A stretch of DNA of 64,000 nucleotides from Aurifilum marmelostoma. Its lineage: Eukaryota > Ascomycota > Sordariomycetes > Diaporthales > Cryphonectriaceae. The stretch covers positions 186,001 to 250,000 of the forward strand of contig JAMXSV010000029.1 in the NCBI GenBank assembly GCA_027559495.1. The letters run 5' to 3'. The position numbers were made by a program, and so were the translations under genes. How positions within the stretch are numbered: the first letter of the stretch is position 1; each line of letters begins with the position of its first letter. Under the pieces are notes generated by a model. It had not been told where the DNA came from. It ran no database searches and was given only the letters and a program-made list of their open reading frames with translations. Of this stretch, positions 1 through 11,783 are shown piece by piece.

Positions 1-1
1 C

Positions 2-1642
2 GAGGAGATGACCACGTCGCGCAAGGAGTACCTGCCCACCACCGACTCGTCCACCTGGCACCTCCCAGGCATCCGCGGCCGTCTGGACCGCGAGTTCCGC
101 CTCCTCAGGGAAGACACGGTCGGCCAGCTGCGAGATGTCGTCTACGACCTGCTCCGACAGGGCAACACCAGCGGCGCCCGCGACCATCATCACCACCAGC
201 ACCACCAGCACCACCAGAACAGCAGCGCCAAGACGATGGCCTACGACGGAGCCGTGGTGCACAGCGTCAACATGGACAAGAACAACGGCCTGGAGTTGAC
301 GGTGCGGTGCAGCCAGCCCAGCAACGTCCAGAGGATGAGCGACGCCGCCACCCGGCGCACCTACTGGGAGTCGTGCAAGAGGCTGCAGGCTGGTGCTCTC
401 ACCTGCGTCATCGATCCCGCCGGAAGCGCACAGTTCTTTGTCGTCGCGTGGTCTACGATGCGCTCTGAGCGCCAGCAGCAGCCCGACAGAGACTTGCGAG
501 GCAGGCGAGAGCAGCTGGCCCGCGGAGGGCAGGACGCCGACGAGAAGCCGCTGACCCTGAGCTACAGCCGCGAGAACCTCTACGTCAAGCTCAACCTGGT
601 GGGCACCTCCCGGGCAGAGATCCACCAGGCCCTGCGCTGGTACAGAGGCTTTGGCCCACCGCGGCCTCGCCAGCTGGTAGAGTTTCCTGGCGTCGTGCTG
701 GCCTCGTTCAAGCACACGCTCGAGGCCCTGCAGAAACTGTCACAAAAGCCCGACCTGCCTTTTACCAACCTGATCGCCCCCGAGAATGCCCATCCTGGAG
801 AACAGAGAAGCAACATCGCCGTCAACGAGGTCCGCGTGCCTGCTCCCTTGTTCTCCCGCGGCGCTGGGTTCGAGTACGACCTCAGCTGTGTCACCACCAG
901 CCCCTTTGGTCTCATGGACCCCCTGACCGTCAGCCCAGGTCGTCATCATGTACCCTCGGCAGGGGACGTCTGCGACGCGACAGGCCTAGATGAGACGCAG
1001 TCCCAGGCCCTGCTCAACACCCTCACGCGCGAGCTGTCGCTGGTCCAGGGGCCCCCGGGAACAGGCAAGTCGTACACAGGCGAGATGATCATCAAGGTGC
1101 TCCTCGGCAACAGGACCAAGGCCAGGCTGGGCCCCATCATCTGTGTCTGCTACACCAACCACGCCCTGGACCAGCTCCTCGAGCACCTCCTGGACGGCGA
1201 CACCAAGCGCATCATCCGGATCGGGTCGAGCTCCAAGTCGGAGCGGCTCAAGAACTTCAACCTGCGAGCTGTGGCGGCCACGGCCGCGGGGGCTGTTACC
1301 AAGCACGAGACGTCTGAGATTGCTATGCAGACGCGCAAGATGAGGGGCGCCGAGCAGGATATCCGGACCCTCCTGGGGGTGTTGGAGCGGTGCGACTCTG
1401 CTCCTTCTATTGGGGCGTATCTTGCCCTGAACCACCCCTTTTTCTATGAGCAGCTGTTTGGTGCTGACAAGGAGGATGATTCTCTTCGTGACGAGGAGGC
1501 TGCCGGTCCTGGATCTGGCGGTGGTGGTGCTGGTGGTGGCCAATGGCAGACTGTAAAGCGACACAAGTCTGGAAATGTTGTCGAGGCCTGGCTTCGAGGC
1601 GGATCGCGCCCGTTTCGACCAGGAGGCGCTGCGATGGGCGGC

Positions 1643-1683
<41 letters not shown>

Positions 1684-4600
1684 CCACCACCGCCAACCCG
1701 GCCCCAGAGACCTGGCCGAGCTGCAGAACACCCATCTCGACGACATGACACACCAGGAACGCCGAATTGTCTACAGCGAGTGGCAAAAGGGCATCCGCGA
1801 CCCCGTCTTCAGGGACATCACCGAGCTGCACATCGAGCACCAAGAGGCCAAGGACCACCGCAACGCCGTCCGGAACGAGGAGGACCTGCGCTGCCTGCAG
1901 GAGGCCGACATCATCGGGCTCACGACCACAGGGCTGGCCCGCCACATCGACATGATGCGCAAGGTGCGCGCCAAGGTGGTCCTGTGCGAGGAGGCCGGCG
2001 AGGTGCTCGAGGCGCACGTCCTGACGACGCTGCTGCCCTCGGTGGAGCAGCTGATCCTGATCGGCGACCACCTGCAGCTGCGGCCGCAGATCCAGAACTA
2101 CGGCCTGCAGAGCACGAACCCTCGCGGGGTCAAGTACTCGCTGGACACGTCGCTGTTTGAGAGGCTGGTCTGCCCGCAGCACTCTGGCGACCTGAAGCTG
2201 CCGGTCAGTGTGCTGGAGACGCAGAGGCGCATGCACCCTTGCATCGCCGACATGGTGCGGTCCACGCTCTACAAGGACCTGAAAGATGTGGGCCATGTTG
2301 GGGACTACCCAGAGGTGGCTGGCGTGGACCGTCGACTGTTCTGGCTGCACCACGAGCACCTCGAGGACGGCCACTACCCGTCGCCCGGGGAAGCAGCACG
2401 AGAAGCTCACGACACATCACGCTCCAACGACTTCGAGGTCGAGATGGCTGCCGCGCTGGTCTCGCACCTGGTGAAACAGGGCAAGTATGAGCCCGAGGAG
2501 GATATCGCCGTGTTGACCCCCTACACGGGCCAGCTTCAGAAGCTGCGCAGGCGGCTGGCGACAGAAGCATCCTTTGCGGTGCAGATTGACGAGCGGGACC
2601 TCCAGGACATCGACGAAGAGGACGACGAGGGCCTGGTCGAGACAGAAAAGGCAAAGAAGAACGTGGCCAGGTCGACCCTCCTCAGGAGCATCAGGCTCGC
2701 CACCGTCGACAACTTCCAGGGCGAAGAGGCCAAGGTGGTCATCATCTCGCTGGTCCGCAGCAACCACGACAACAAGTGCGGCTTCCTCAGCACCCAGAAC
2801 CGCATCAACGTCCTCCTCTCTCGCGCAAAGCACGGCTGCTACATCCTGGGCAACGCAAACACGTACCGGGCGGTGCCCATGTGGGATCAGATCATCCAGC
2901 TGCTCCAGGCCGGGGGTAATTTCGGGGTCCAGCTTGCGCTCAAGTGTCCTCGCCACCCCAGCACGCCCATCGCCGTCTCGTGTCCAGAGGAATTCGCCGT
3001 GTTCTCTCCTGATGGGGGCTGTCTCTTGCCCTGTGACCGGCGCCTGGAGTGTGGTCATGCGTGCTACGGCCCGTGTCACTCGGACCTCCTCCACCAGGCC
3101 GTCAAGTGCCACAAGCCTTGCCCTTCCTTCAAGGAAGGCTGCGGCCACGCCTGTCCCAAAGAGTGTGGAGAGCCGTGCGAGGATAGATGCAACCTCGTCC
3201 TGCACGGCGTCTCTCTGGTTCTTCCGCAGTGTGGCCACATGGTGAGTGAAGCCCGATGTTGGGAGACGCAGGACCCAGAAGTCATCGAGTGCCGAGAGAT
3301 TGTGGAGCGCATGATTCCGGGCTGTGACCACACGGTGACGGCCGAGTGCCACGTCGACATTGCCCATCCCAACTTCATGTGCCCTGCGCGGTGCGGCGTC
3401 GCTCTCCCCTGCGGCCACACCTGTCGACGCCCCTGCGTCCTGTGCAATACTCGCACCAGGGAGAAGAATCACCAGTGGACCGTAGCCACCGACCACGGCC
3501 CCTGCAAGGAGATCTGCGGCCGCAACTACTCGACATGCCCGCACACGTGTCCCGAGCCCTGCCACGGCGACGCAAGGTGCCCACCCTGCCCCAGGCCCTG
3601 CGAGGTGCGCTGCAGCCACTCCCGCTGCAGCAAGGCCTGCCACGAGCCCTGCACCCCCTGCGCCGCCGAGACCTGCGCCTCGCGCTGCCCGCACTCGAGA
3701 TGCACCATGCCCTGCGCTGCTCCCTGCGACTGGGTCCCCTGCTCCAGGCGCTGCCCGCTGAGGCTGGCCTGTGGCCACCGGTGTCCGTCCCTGTGCGGCG
3801 AGGCCTGTCCCGCGGAGAAGTACTGCCAGCTGTGCGGGCCCGACGACATGCTGTCCACGGTGGTGGATTATCTGCTGCTGAGCGAGTACAGGGACATCGA
3901 CCTGGACGAGGACCCCTGCGTGTTTGCCAGCTGCGGGCACTTCCTTACCAGGTCGTCCATGGATGGGCAGATGTTGCTGGGCGAACACTACATTCTCGAT
4001 GAGGAGGACGGCAGCCCGCTGGCCATCAAAGGCCCCCTGGAGCCGTTCTCCATGGACGGAAATGGCAACCAGCTCAAGTCGTGCCCGCTGTGCCGCGGCT
4101 CTCTGCGCAATATCCCTAGGTACGGCCGCATTGTACGCCGCGCCATGTTGGACGAGGCCACCAAGAAGTTCATCTCGTGGTCTGAGAACAAGCACCATGA
4201 ACTGGCGGGAAGGCTGGTCAAGGAACAGCAGGACATGGAGAAGGAGACGGAGGAGGGAGGAGAAAACGATGCAGAGGCTTCTACTGCTCTTACAGACATC
4301 CTCACGGACAAGAATCCTGGTCGGCTTGCCCTTGTGGGCCCTGCACAGGCGCAGCTGCGGACCTTGGGGAAGTGGGTTGGCAGGAAGCGGTATTCGGGGC
4401 TGATCCGGCTGCACAGGGACATCACTGCGTTCCAGAAGAAGGTCAGGGCCGAGGAGCAGCCCTTCCAGAGGGTGGCCAACCTGGTGCGCTTTGCCCAGAA
4501 CAACAAGAGCCGCACGGCTGCGGCCGGGGCCACTTCCTCCGAGACAGCGAGCTCGTCTTTCACATTTGACTCGTCCTCGGTCATCCAGCTGCGCGGCTTC

Positions 4601-5311
4601 CTGCTGGCCACGTCTCTCCTCCTGCGGTGCCACCTCGCCGTCCTCTCTGACCTCCTGGGCCTGCGGAACAAGGAGGACGCCTCCTCCGCCTGGAGGACCG
4701 CAGAGCTTACCGTGGATTTCGCGGCCAACACGGCCCAGTGCGAGGACCTCATCAGGCTCGCGACGGAGACGGACCGTCCTCAGCTGCAGGCCGAGGGACA
4801 CATGTTCCATGCGCACTTCTGCGGCCTCGCGCTCGCCCTTGGTGGCCACAGCAACACCGCTGCAGCCGGCTCAGACGACGACGAGGACAAGAACCAGAGC
4901 GACAACAGGAACCTCCTCAAGACCACCGGTCTCGAGCACGCCGCCGCCGCCCAGTCCATCCTCGACAGGCACCCCCACTGGCCCTCCACCACCACCACCA
5001 CCACCCAGGCCTCACTCGAGGCCGTGCGCCGCCTCCTCCACCAGGGCGTCTTCTACACGCGCGTCACGGCCGCCGAGATGCGCGCCGTCTACGGGGCCAT
5101 GGCGGGCGAGTTCCGCGGGACGGGCCACTGGTACACGTGCGAGCGGGGCCACCCTTTTACCGTGGGCGAGTGCGGCATGCCCATGGAGCGGGCGCGGTGT
5201 CCTGAGTGTGGTGCGGCCGTGGGGGGTTTGAACCATGTGGCTGCGGAGGGGGTGCGGCGTGCGGTGGAGGTGGAGACCCTGGCTGGGGGGGTTGAGGGTC
5301 TGAATATCTGA
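2..5311 (+). CDS. ZNFX1-like SF1 helicase with NF-X1 and RZ-type zinc fingers (5' partial)
   Basis: Large single-exon frame that is still open at the left window edge, so the N-terminus is probably missing; numbering here starts at the Met at base 8 (1767 residues). Seen: Walker A GPPGTGKS near residue 348, Walker B-like CEEAGEV near 660, GDHLQLRP near 686, and motifs V/VI VDNFQGEEAKVV and NRINVLLSRAKHG. From about residue 1000 to 1290 there are repeated NF-X1-type Cys/His clusters (CGHxC patterns). Near residues 1707-1743 is an RZ-type zinc finger with the HWYTCERGHPF core and a distal CPECGAAVGG. This order matches ZNFX1; S. pombe Hrr1 and Neurospora SAD-3 are related helicases acting in small-RNA silencing. 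RNA-silencing function here is inference. A poly-Asn stretch and a His/Gln-rich stretch (residues about 60-70) are low-complexity inserts. Confidence 0.93.
1643..1684 (+). repeat. (AAC)14 trinucleotide repeat coding poly-Asn
   Basis: Fourteen perfect AAC codons inside the helicase gene, followed directly by His codons. The tract lies in a low-complexity linker between helicase motifs Ia and II, a position where length changes in multiples of three would be tolerated. Confidence 0.97.
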
Positions 5312-7330
5312 GGGGGAAGAAGAAGAGAAAAAAAGAAAAAAAAAAAAAGGGGGGGGGGGGGGAATAATAAAAAAAAAAAAAAATTAAGGTTGGTAGGGGG
5401 TTTTGAGTTTTATCAAGGCGAGGGAGGTGTGGTGTGAGAGGAGATGGGAGGATCAAGGAGGCCTTTTCGTTGCAGGATTGCGTGTCGTGGAAAGGGGGCA
5501 TCTTTTAACAGAGACTACTCTCGACTTTGAGACACTTCCTCCTGTCTCTTCACCTTAATGACCACGATCTGTCACAAAGAAAATTGATCAATCTGCCAGT
5601 GAAAACACACTTGATGCCGGCGTGGTTCTCGCTCTTTTTCCTTCGCCTGGCACTCACTGCTCTCTCTGTTCATGTACGTGGCCCTCGTACCATCGTCCAT
5701 TCTCGTTCAATTTCGACGTCTGGCCAACCCCCCCCCCTTCTCCCTTTGGAGTCCATCGTGCCATTCAATCAACCGCCATGATTCATGTAGCGCCTCCCTC
5801 CCAGAGCGGAACGGGATTCGGAGGTTCCGATGGGACGGGCTCGGAGGTCTATCAGAGGGAGCCGAGGCCCGGGATTCACAACATGCTGAGCTCTGGTCAG
5901 AGGAGGATCGCCGCGCCCCCCCCCCTCCCCCCCCGCCCCTTGATGATCAATCGAATCGAGTATCTGTAATCACGACAAGGTTCAACAGGCTTTTGGAGCT
6001 TACACGGATTTAAGAGATGGCCGGATCTCTGGTTGATGCTGTGTCTCCGCTGACTACTTCTCACTGCCGCAGAGAGAGGAGGAGGTGGTCAACGGACCAT
6101 GGTCGATTCCAAGGAGATACAGTAGATGATGGGACACACAAGGTGTGATTTTACAATCTCACACGACGACGCATAGTAAGAGTAGGGTTGCGTTGACACG
6201 GACTTCACATGCTACTGTTGATTGTCCAACCCCGCCGGCCCGCGTGCCCTCATTTATTTGGTGCTTACCGTGTACACAAGCTGAACTCGTGCTGCGGCAG
6301 ACTTGCGATAGTGTAGGGTACTTACGGCTGGCGTATTTATGTGGTTCCTGGGGTGGAGTCTTTGGATTGGCACCTCAGCTGCTAGTACCTGAGAGGTGGT
6401 GTGTTCGTATGTGTGGCTTTGTTTGATTCATGAGAGGGTCTTTGTAAAATCTTTTTTTTTTTTTTCTCTTTCTACTTTTCGCCTCATATCTTGCAGAGAC
6501 TTCAGTCCAAGTTAAGAACAGAATTTTATGGCCTCACACAACCGAGGTAGATGGACAGAAAATTCTCAAGAGCCATTCATTTTTTCTTGTCTTCTTCTGA
6601 GACAAAACTAGGGTAAGAATGGCTGAGCATCTTCCTACGCCCGTCGCCATGACATGTTCCGTATCCGGGCATAAAGAACCCTTGACCACCCACCCACCTA
6701 CCCGCCCCCCCCCCCCAGCCAAAAACCTTCGGCAGCTCGGTAGCCATCATCTGGCCGAGTGGGACTAGATCGACCTTGACATCACTGGAAATGGGCGTCA
6801 TGCCCGCTAAGGTGTTCTCTGGCGTGCCGCTAGAGAATTCCTCCTCTCGGGACGCGAGGCCGGATACTTGTTTTGCTTGTTAATTTTTTTTTTTTTTCTT
6901 TCTTTTCTGCTTCTTTCTCTTTCCTTGCCATAGCTAATATATATGTTCAAATACCCACTTCCCTTTTTTCTTGTCACTTGCCTGGATCCAACTTAATCTG
7001 TCTTTTTCTCCAAGACGACAACAAGCCTTGGTTGTGTGTTTGAATAATTATAGAGAGGATACCAAGTCGAGCCTCGATAACAACCAAGGAATTGTACTCA
7101 CTCTTTCAGCAGCAGCGAGTCATCACTTTTTCTTTTTTTTTTATTTTTTTATTATTACCGTGAAAGAAGAAAGTGTTGTTTTGTTACTACGTCAGGATCA
7201 GCCACAACACAAACACACACACACACACACCACAGTTTCCCCGTCAACCTCTCTCGATTTCTCTCTATTTCCTCCCGCCCGAGAATTACACACGACAAGA
7301 AAAGAGAACAAGAGGAAAAAAAAATAAAAC
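5312..7330. other. Intergenic spacer between helicase and MFS genes
   Basis: No supportable gene. The helicase stop is followed by an unusual homopolymer block at 5321-5383 (A-rich, then G14 at 5349-5362, then an A15 run ending at 5383). C-rich runs occur around 5728-5735 and 5917-5938. From about 6890 the sequence is T-rich, with a (CA)n tract near 7205-7229 just before the next start; this is probably promoter and 5' UTR of the MFS gene. Short frames here show no family resemblance. Confidence 0.7.
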
Positions 7331-9677
7331 ATGGAAAAGGAAGCGGGAGAGAGCCGTCCAGGGCGGATCGGCCACTTCAAACGACTATTAGACCAAGGAG
7401 TGGTCAATGATGATATTATCAACGCCCACTACGCAGGCTCAGGCACCGAGGAGGACCCTTTTATTGTGAAATGGCTCGACGATGATCCAGTGAACCCGAT
7501 GAACTATTCAGCCGGGCGAAAATGGTTCATCACCGCGCTGGTGGCCCTGGCGACTCTGGTCAGTCGGGACTTTTATCTTCTTCTTCAACAATCGCTTCTC
7601 CTTTTTTCTTTTAGAATTCTCCTCAAAGCTTACTGTGACTGACCATATTCTCTTGTGCTCTGCAGGCCGTGGCCTTTGTGTCGTCTGCATATTCTGGCGG
7701 CATTACAGAGATCATCTTGCAATTCCGGATAGCGACCATTATTGGCACCCTGGGCGTGTCACTGTTTGTCGTCGGGTTTGCGATTGGTCCTCTTCTGTGG
7801 GCGCCATTGAGTGGTAAGTCTTGCAATAATCACTTGATTATCTACTACAGTACAGGCTCCCTCTTGCTGACGCCGGTGGTCTATCGTTATGCAGAGCTCT
7901 ACGGGCGACAATATCTCTTCTTCGGCACCTACATGTTCCTCACCGCCTTCAATGCTGGTGCTGCCGGATCCCAAAACATAGCCACACTGCTCGTGCTCCG
8001 TTTTCTCGCCGGCTCCTTCGGCTCGTCGCCTCTGACCAATGCTGGCGGTGTCATTGCCGACATGTTCCCAGCGGCACAGCGTGGTCTTGCGACGAGCTTG
8101 TTTGCCGCGGCTCCCTTCCTCGGCCCAGTCGTTGGCCCCATCGGTTTGTCTTCCCTTCCACCCCCCCCCTTCCTCATTTTTTTTTTTTCGTATCTCTCTT
8201 TCAATGTCCCGGGGCTGTTTCTTACCAGTATCAAAAATCTAGTTGGCGGCTTTGTCGGCGAGACAGTCGGCTGGCGCTGGGTTGAAGGCGTCATGGCCAT
8301 CTTCACGGGCGTCCTCTGGCTCGTCTGCGCCGTCTTCGTCCCCGAGACCTACGGCCCCGTCCTCCTCCGCAAGCGCGCTGCCAAGCTGTCCGAGCTGACG
8401 GGCAAGTGCTACAGGACCCAGTCCGACGCCCAGCAGGGCCGCGTCACCCTAGGCCAGGCCTTCAAGACGGCCCTCTCGCGGCCCCTGATCCTCCTCTTCC
8501 GCGAGCCCATCGTCTTGCTGCTGTCCATCTACATGGCCATCATCTATGGCACCTTGTACATGCTCTTCGCCGCGTTCCCCATCGTCTTCCAGCAGGGCCG
8601 GGGCTGGTCGCCTGGCATCGGAGGCCTGGCGTTCCTGGGCGTCTGTGTGGGCATGCTTTCTGCGATTGCATACTCCATCTACGACAACAAGCGCTATATC
8701 AAGGCCATTGAGAATTCCGAGTCGGGCTTTGCGCCGCCAGAGGCCCGTCTCCCGCCTGCTATTATTGGCTCCATCTGCATGCCCATCGGCCGTAAGTTTC
8801 TCTCTAATCTAGCTAGCACCTCTTGCTTCGTTCGTGGAGCCTCATCATTGATCACTAACGGACTTTTCTTTCTTCTTCGGCAGTCTTCTGGTTCGCCTGG
8901 ACAAACTACACAAGCATCCACTGGATCGTCTGCATCATCGGCTCAGCCCCCTTCGGCTTCGGCATGGTCCTCGTCTTCCTCTCCATCATGAACTACCTCA
9001 TCGACGCCTACGTCATCTTTGCCGCCTCCGTCCTCGCCGCCAACGCCGTCCTCCGCTCTCTGTTCGGCGCCGCCTTCCCTCTCTTCACCCCGTACATGTA
9101 CGCCAACCTCGGAATCCACTGGGCCTCGTCCATCCCGGCCTTCCTCGCCCTGGCCTGTGTGCCCTTCCCCCTGCTCTTCTACAAGTACGGCCCTGTCATC
9201 CGGAGCAGGTGCAAGTTTGCCGCGGAGGCGGCAGCCTTCCTGGAGAAGCTGCGGGGCGAGGCGCAGGCCAGCGAGTCGGACGACGACGGCTCCTCGACCA
9301 TAGAGGAGGAGGAGGAGGAGGAGGAGGCGGGCGGAGACGGGCCCGAGGCCGGGCCGCCCGCCCACGAGCACCGCCACAGCAAGGAGAGCGCGAGGCGCGA
9401 GGCGCAGCTCGAGGCCGAGGCCCTGGACTTCAGCTACGGCGACGTGGAGCACCAGCCCGAGTACGCCGCGCTCAAGACGACGACCACGGGCGGCGGCGGG
9501 GGGCGCAGCAGGGCCAACACGCTGTCGTCGCGCAAGAGCAAGGCGAGCCTCAAGAGGGCGCGCAGCGCGGTGGCGTATGATGCCAGTCCTTATGATATCG
9601 ACCGGGTGAACACGAATGATACGTTCCGGGATATCGGGCACGGAAGCAGGAGGAATTCTTTTGCGACGAAGAGGTGA
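7331..9677 (+). CDS. MFS drug/polyamine-type transporter (DHA1-like) with long acidic C-terminal tail
   Basis: Five exons: 7331-7558, 7666-7813, 7895-8143, 8243-8791 and 8884-9677, giving 655 residues with all phases consistent. Exon 2-3 joining restores the family sequence PLSELYGRQ, exon 3-4 PIVGGFVGE and exon 4-5 PIGLFWFAWTN, typical of the fungal DHA1 (TPO/CyHR) branch of H+ antiporters in the plasma membrane. The start follows an A-rich leader. After the last membrane segment (about residue 493) there is a roughly 160-residue cytoplasmic tail with a run of eight Glu, a poly-Gly stretch and a Ser/Arg-rich end, which is longer than usual. The substrate cannot be told from sequence; drugs, polyamines or metabolites are all possible. 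It converges on the S28 peptidase gene downstream. Confidence 0.9.
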
Positions 9678-9993
9678 GGAATGGTTGGGTATTGAGTTCG
9701 GGGGGGGGGGGGGGAGGTGGGATTTTTGGGGACTCGTCTGACCTGGTGTCTTGAGCCCCATTTTTGTTTTCCTCCTACATATGAGAGGAATCTGATGATC
9801 ATGTGTGTGCATTTATTATGTAAATTCGGAGCGGAAAATTATATTACTAGACTAATATTGGGATGGGATATTTATAGACATGGGGTGATGGGGTTGGGAA
9901 AAGGAATTAATTAATGAACTTTAACGTGAATCCAGACTCACACAAGCCTTGTATGTCTCTCATGGTGCTGATAGTGTTATTTGGAGAGGGTTC

Positions 9994-10040
9994 TCACAAG
10001 TAAAATAAATATATATATATATATATATATCTACTTGTGA
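9994..10040. terminator. Perfect 9-bp inverted repeat around an (AT)11 tract between convergent genes
   Basis: TCACAAGTA at 9994-10002 is mirrored by TACTTGTGA at 10032-10040. Between them lies (AT)11 at 10009-10030, itself self-complementary. It sits in the 397-bp spacer between the 3' ends of the MFS gene (9677) and the S28 gene (10075), so a role in 3'-end formation or as a cruciform-prone separator of convergent transcripts is plausible. The function is inference; the hairpin is seen directly. Confidence 0.5.
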
Positions 10041-10074
10041 TCTATATATAATCCCTCTCATAGCTAATGACCGC

Positions 10075-11783
10075 TCACCTCGCCAGACTCGAGCTGTTCC
10101 CAGGGACCCACGACCCAAACCCCCGCAGCCACTTCCTCACCGTCTTGATCTCCCACCAGTGCACCTGCCGGATAAACTGCGGCTCCCCGGGGATGTCCAG
10201 GATCCCCGTGCTGTCCCAGTGGTGCCCGCCCACCTCGACCAGGTACTCCGGGTGCAGGTCCGAGCTGTACCGCGGCGGCGCCCCGCCCGCGTGGTAGCAC
10301 GCGTCCAGCCAGGGGGTCCTGCTGCCCGTCGACCAGGGCCAGGCGGTCCGCCGAGATCCCCTCGCCGCCGTAGCCGTTCCAGAGGTCGATCTGGGGCGAG
10401 GCGGGGATGGCGTTGTACCTGCCGGGGGGGGAATGCCATCTCGCAGATCTCCTGGGTGTAGGCGCCGGTCATTACGCGGGAGAGGAGGGTCTTGCCTTGG
10501 CTTGGGGCGGCCTGGTAGAGGCCTGCTTCGTAGCAGGTTGTGTAGATGTAGGCGCGGGTGCCTGGGTCGACGAGGTCCTGCCAGAATGTGGCTTCGAGTT
10601 GCGAGGGGTGTTGGCATTGTCCGTGAAATTTACATGTTTTGCAGAAAAAAGAAGAAAAAAAAAAAAAAAATGAAATGAGAGAGAACTCACCATTGCCCTG
10701 TCCAAAACACTCGCCACTGGCGTAATGGCCACTCGGACACGTAGGGAGAATCACCTCCTTGATGTAATTGGCATAGTTCCCCAGGTTCGTCCACGGCTCG
10801 CCATCCGTGTACTTGGCCATCTGCTCGTCCACGGCGGTCACATTAGCCGGCGCGTCCAGGTCCGTCACGGCGCCGCAGAACTCCCAGAACTGCGAGTCCT
10901 CCTCGGTCCAGATGAGCTCCTGCCACGTCTCGGTCGGGTAGTCAAAGGGGTTCCCGACGGGGTAGTTGATGGTCTTTGCAAAGTCGCGGTCGTCCGTGAG
11001 CAGCTCCAGCCCGAAGATGGCCTTGAGCTCGGCCACGGCGGCGGTGTTGCCGGCCGCGAGCAGGGCGTCGAGCTTGTCCACGATGTCGTTGATGCTGGCG
11101 ACGCAGTCGGACGGGCCGTACTTTTGCACGGGGTTGTACCACTGCGGGTACTCGACCGAGGCGTTGATGACCTGGGACGAGGCGATGCCGCCGTAGATGA
11201 TGTCGCCGTACGTCTTGACCGTGAAGGCCGTCTGCGCGCCCGCCAGGCTGCCGCCGTACATGATCCACGGCGTCGAGGGGGCCGTCAGGGTCGCGTTGAT
11301 GCCCTCGAACGAGGCGCGCTGCGCAAAGTAGGCAAAGTCCGCGATGGTCTGCTCGTTGGTGAGGTAGGCCAGGTGGTCCGTCGTCAGGTCCAGGTACGGG
11401 TAGCTCTCGCCGTAGTAGCGGTTCTCGATGATGACGCCCAGCCCGCCCGTGGCGTTCATGAGGATCTGGATGATGCCCGTCTCGATGTTCTCCAGCCGGC
11501 TCTCGATGGACGTCTCTCCGCTCACGTACAGGAACACGGGGCCTCCTGGCTTGTAGTAGCTGGCGTCGAAGATGTAGCGCTGCGCAAAGGTCGCGTTGGT
11601 GTGCGGCTCGTAGATGGCCTTGTCTGGGAAGTGGTCGATGGGCTGCTGGAACGTGTAATACGTGTACGAGCTGGTATCCCTCGCCTGGAGCTTGGCTGCT
11701 TGTTGTCTGCGGCGCAGAGGTCCCCGGGCCGAGGCCAGGCCGGAGAGCCCGGCGAGGAAGAGGGAAAGGTAGCCAGCATGCAT
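10075..11783 (-). CDS. Secreted serine peptidase, family S28, with two apparent 1-base frame slips
   Basis: Start chosen at 11783, where a signal peptide begins (MHAGYLSLFLAGLSG); an upstream in-frame Met at 11813 would add a polar decapeptide. Exon 1 is 11783-10691. A 99-bp intron (GTGAGT donor) joins to 10591, restoring GQGNATFWQDLVDPGTR. The nucleophile motif YGGSLAGAQ is near residue 177. Downstream, the S28 sequence continues only if one C is removed from the C8 run at 10431-10424 and one from the C5 run at 10316-10312. With both changes the catalytic Asp region (DGQQDPW) and His region (GGHHWD) line up and the frame ends at the TGA at 10075. Family role: prolyl-specific carboxy- or aminopeptidase acting outside the cell or in the vacuole. 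The slips lie in homopolymers, so sequencing error is as likely as a decaying gene. Confidence 0.85.

Noticed and set aside
986..2410. Long minus-strand frame (474 codons) opposite the helicase
   Set aside because: Mirror of a GC-biased coding strand; low-complexity Val/Leu/Gln content including poly-Val opposite poly-Asn, no domain.
2417..4849. 810-codon minus-strand frame opposite the helicase C-terminal half
   Set aside because: Antisense shadow of Cys/Gly-rich coding sequence; the plus strand has clear helicase and zinc-finger motifs throughout.
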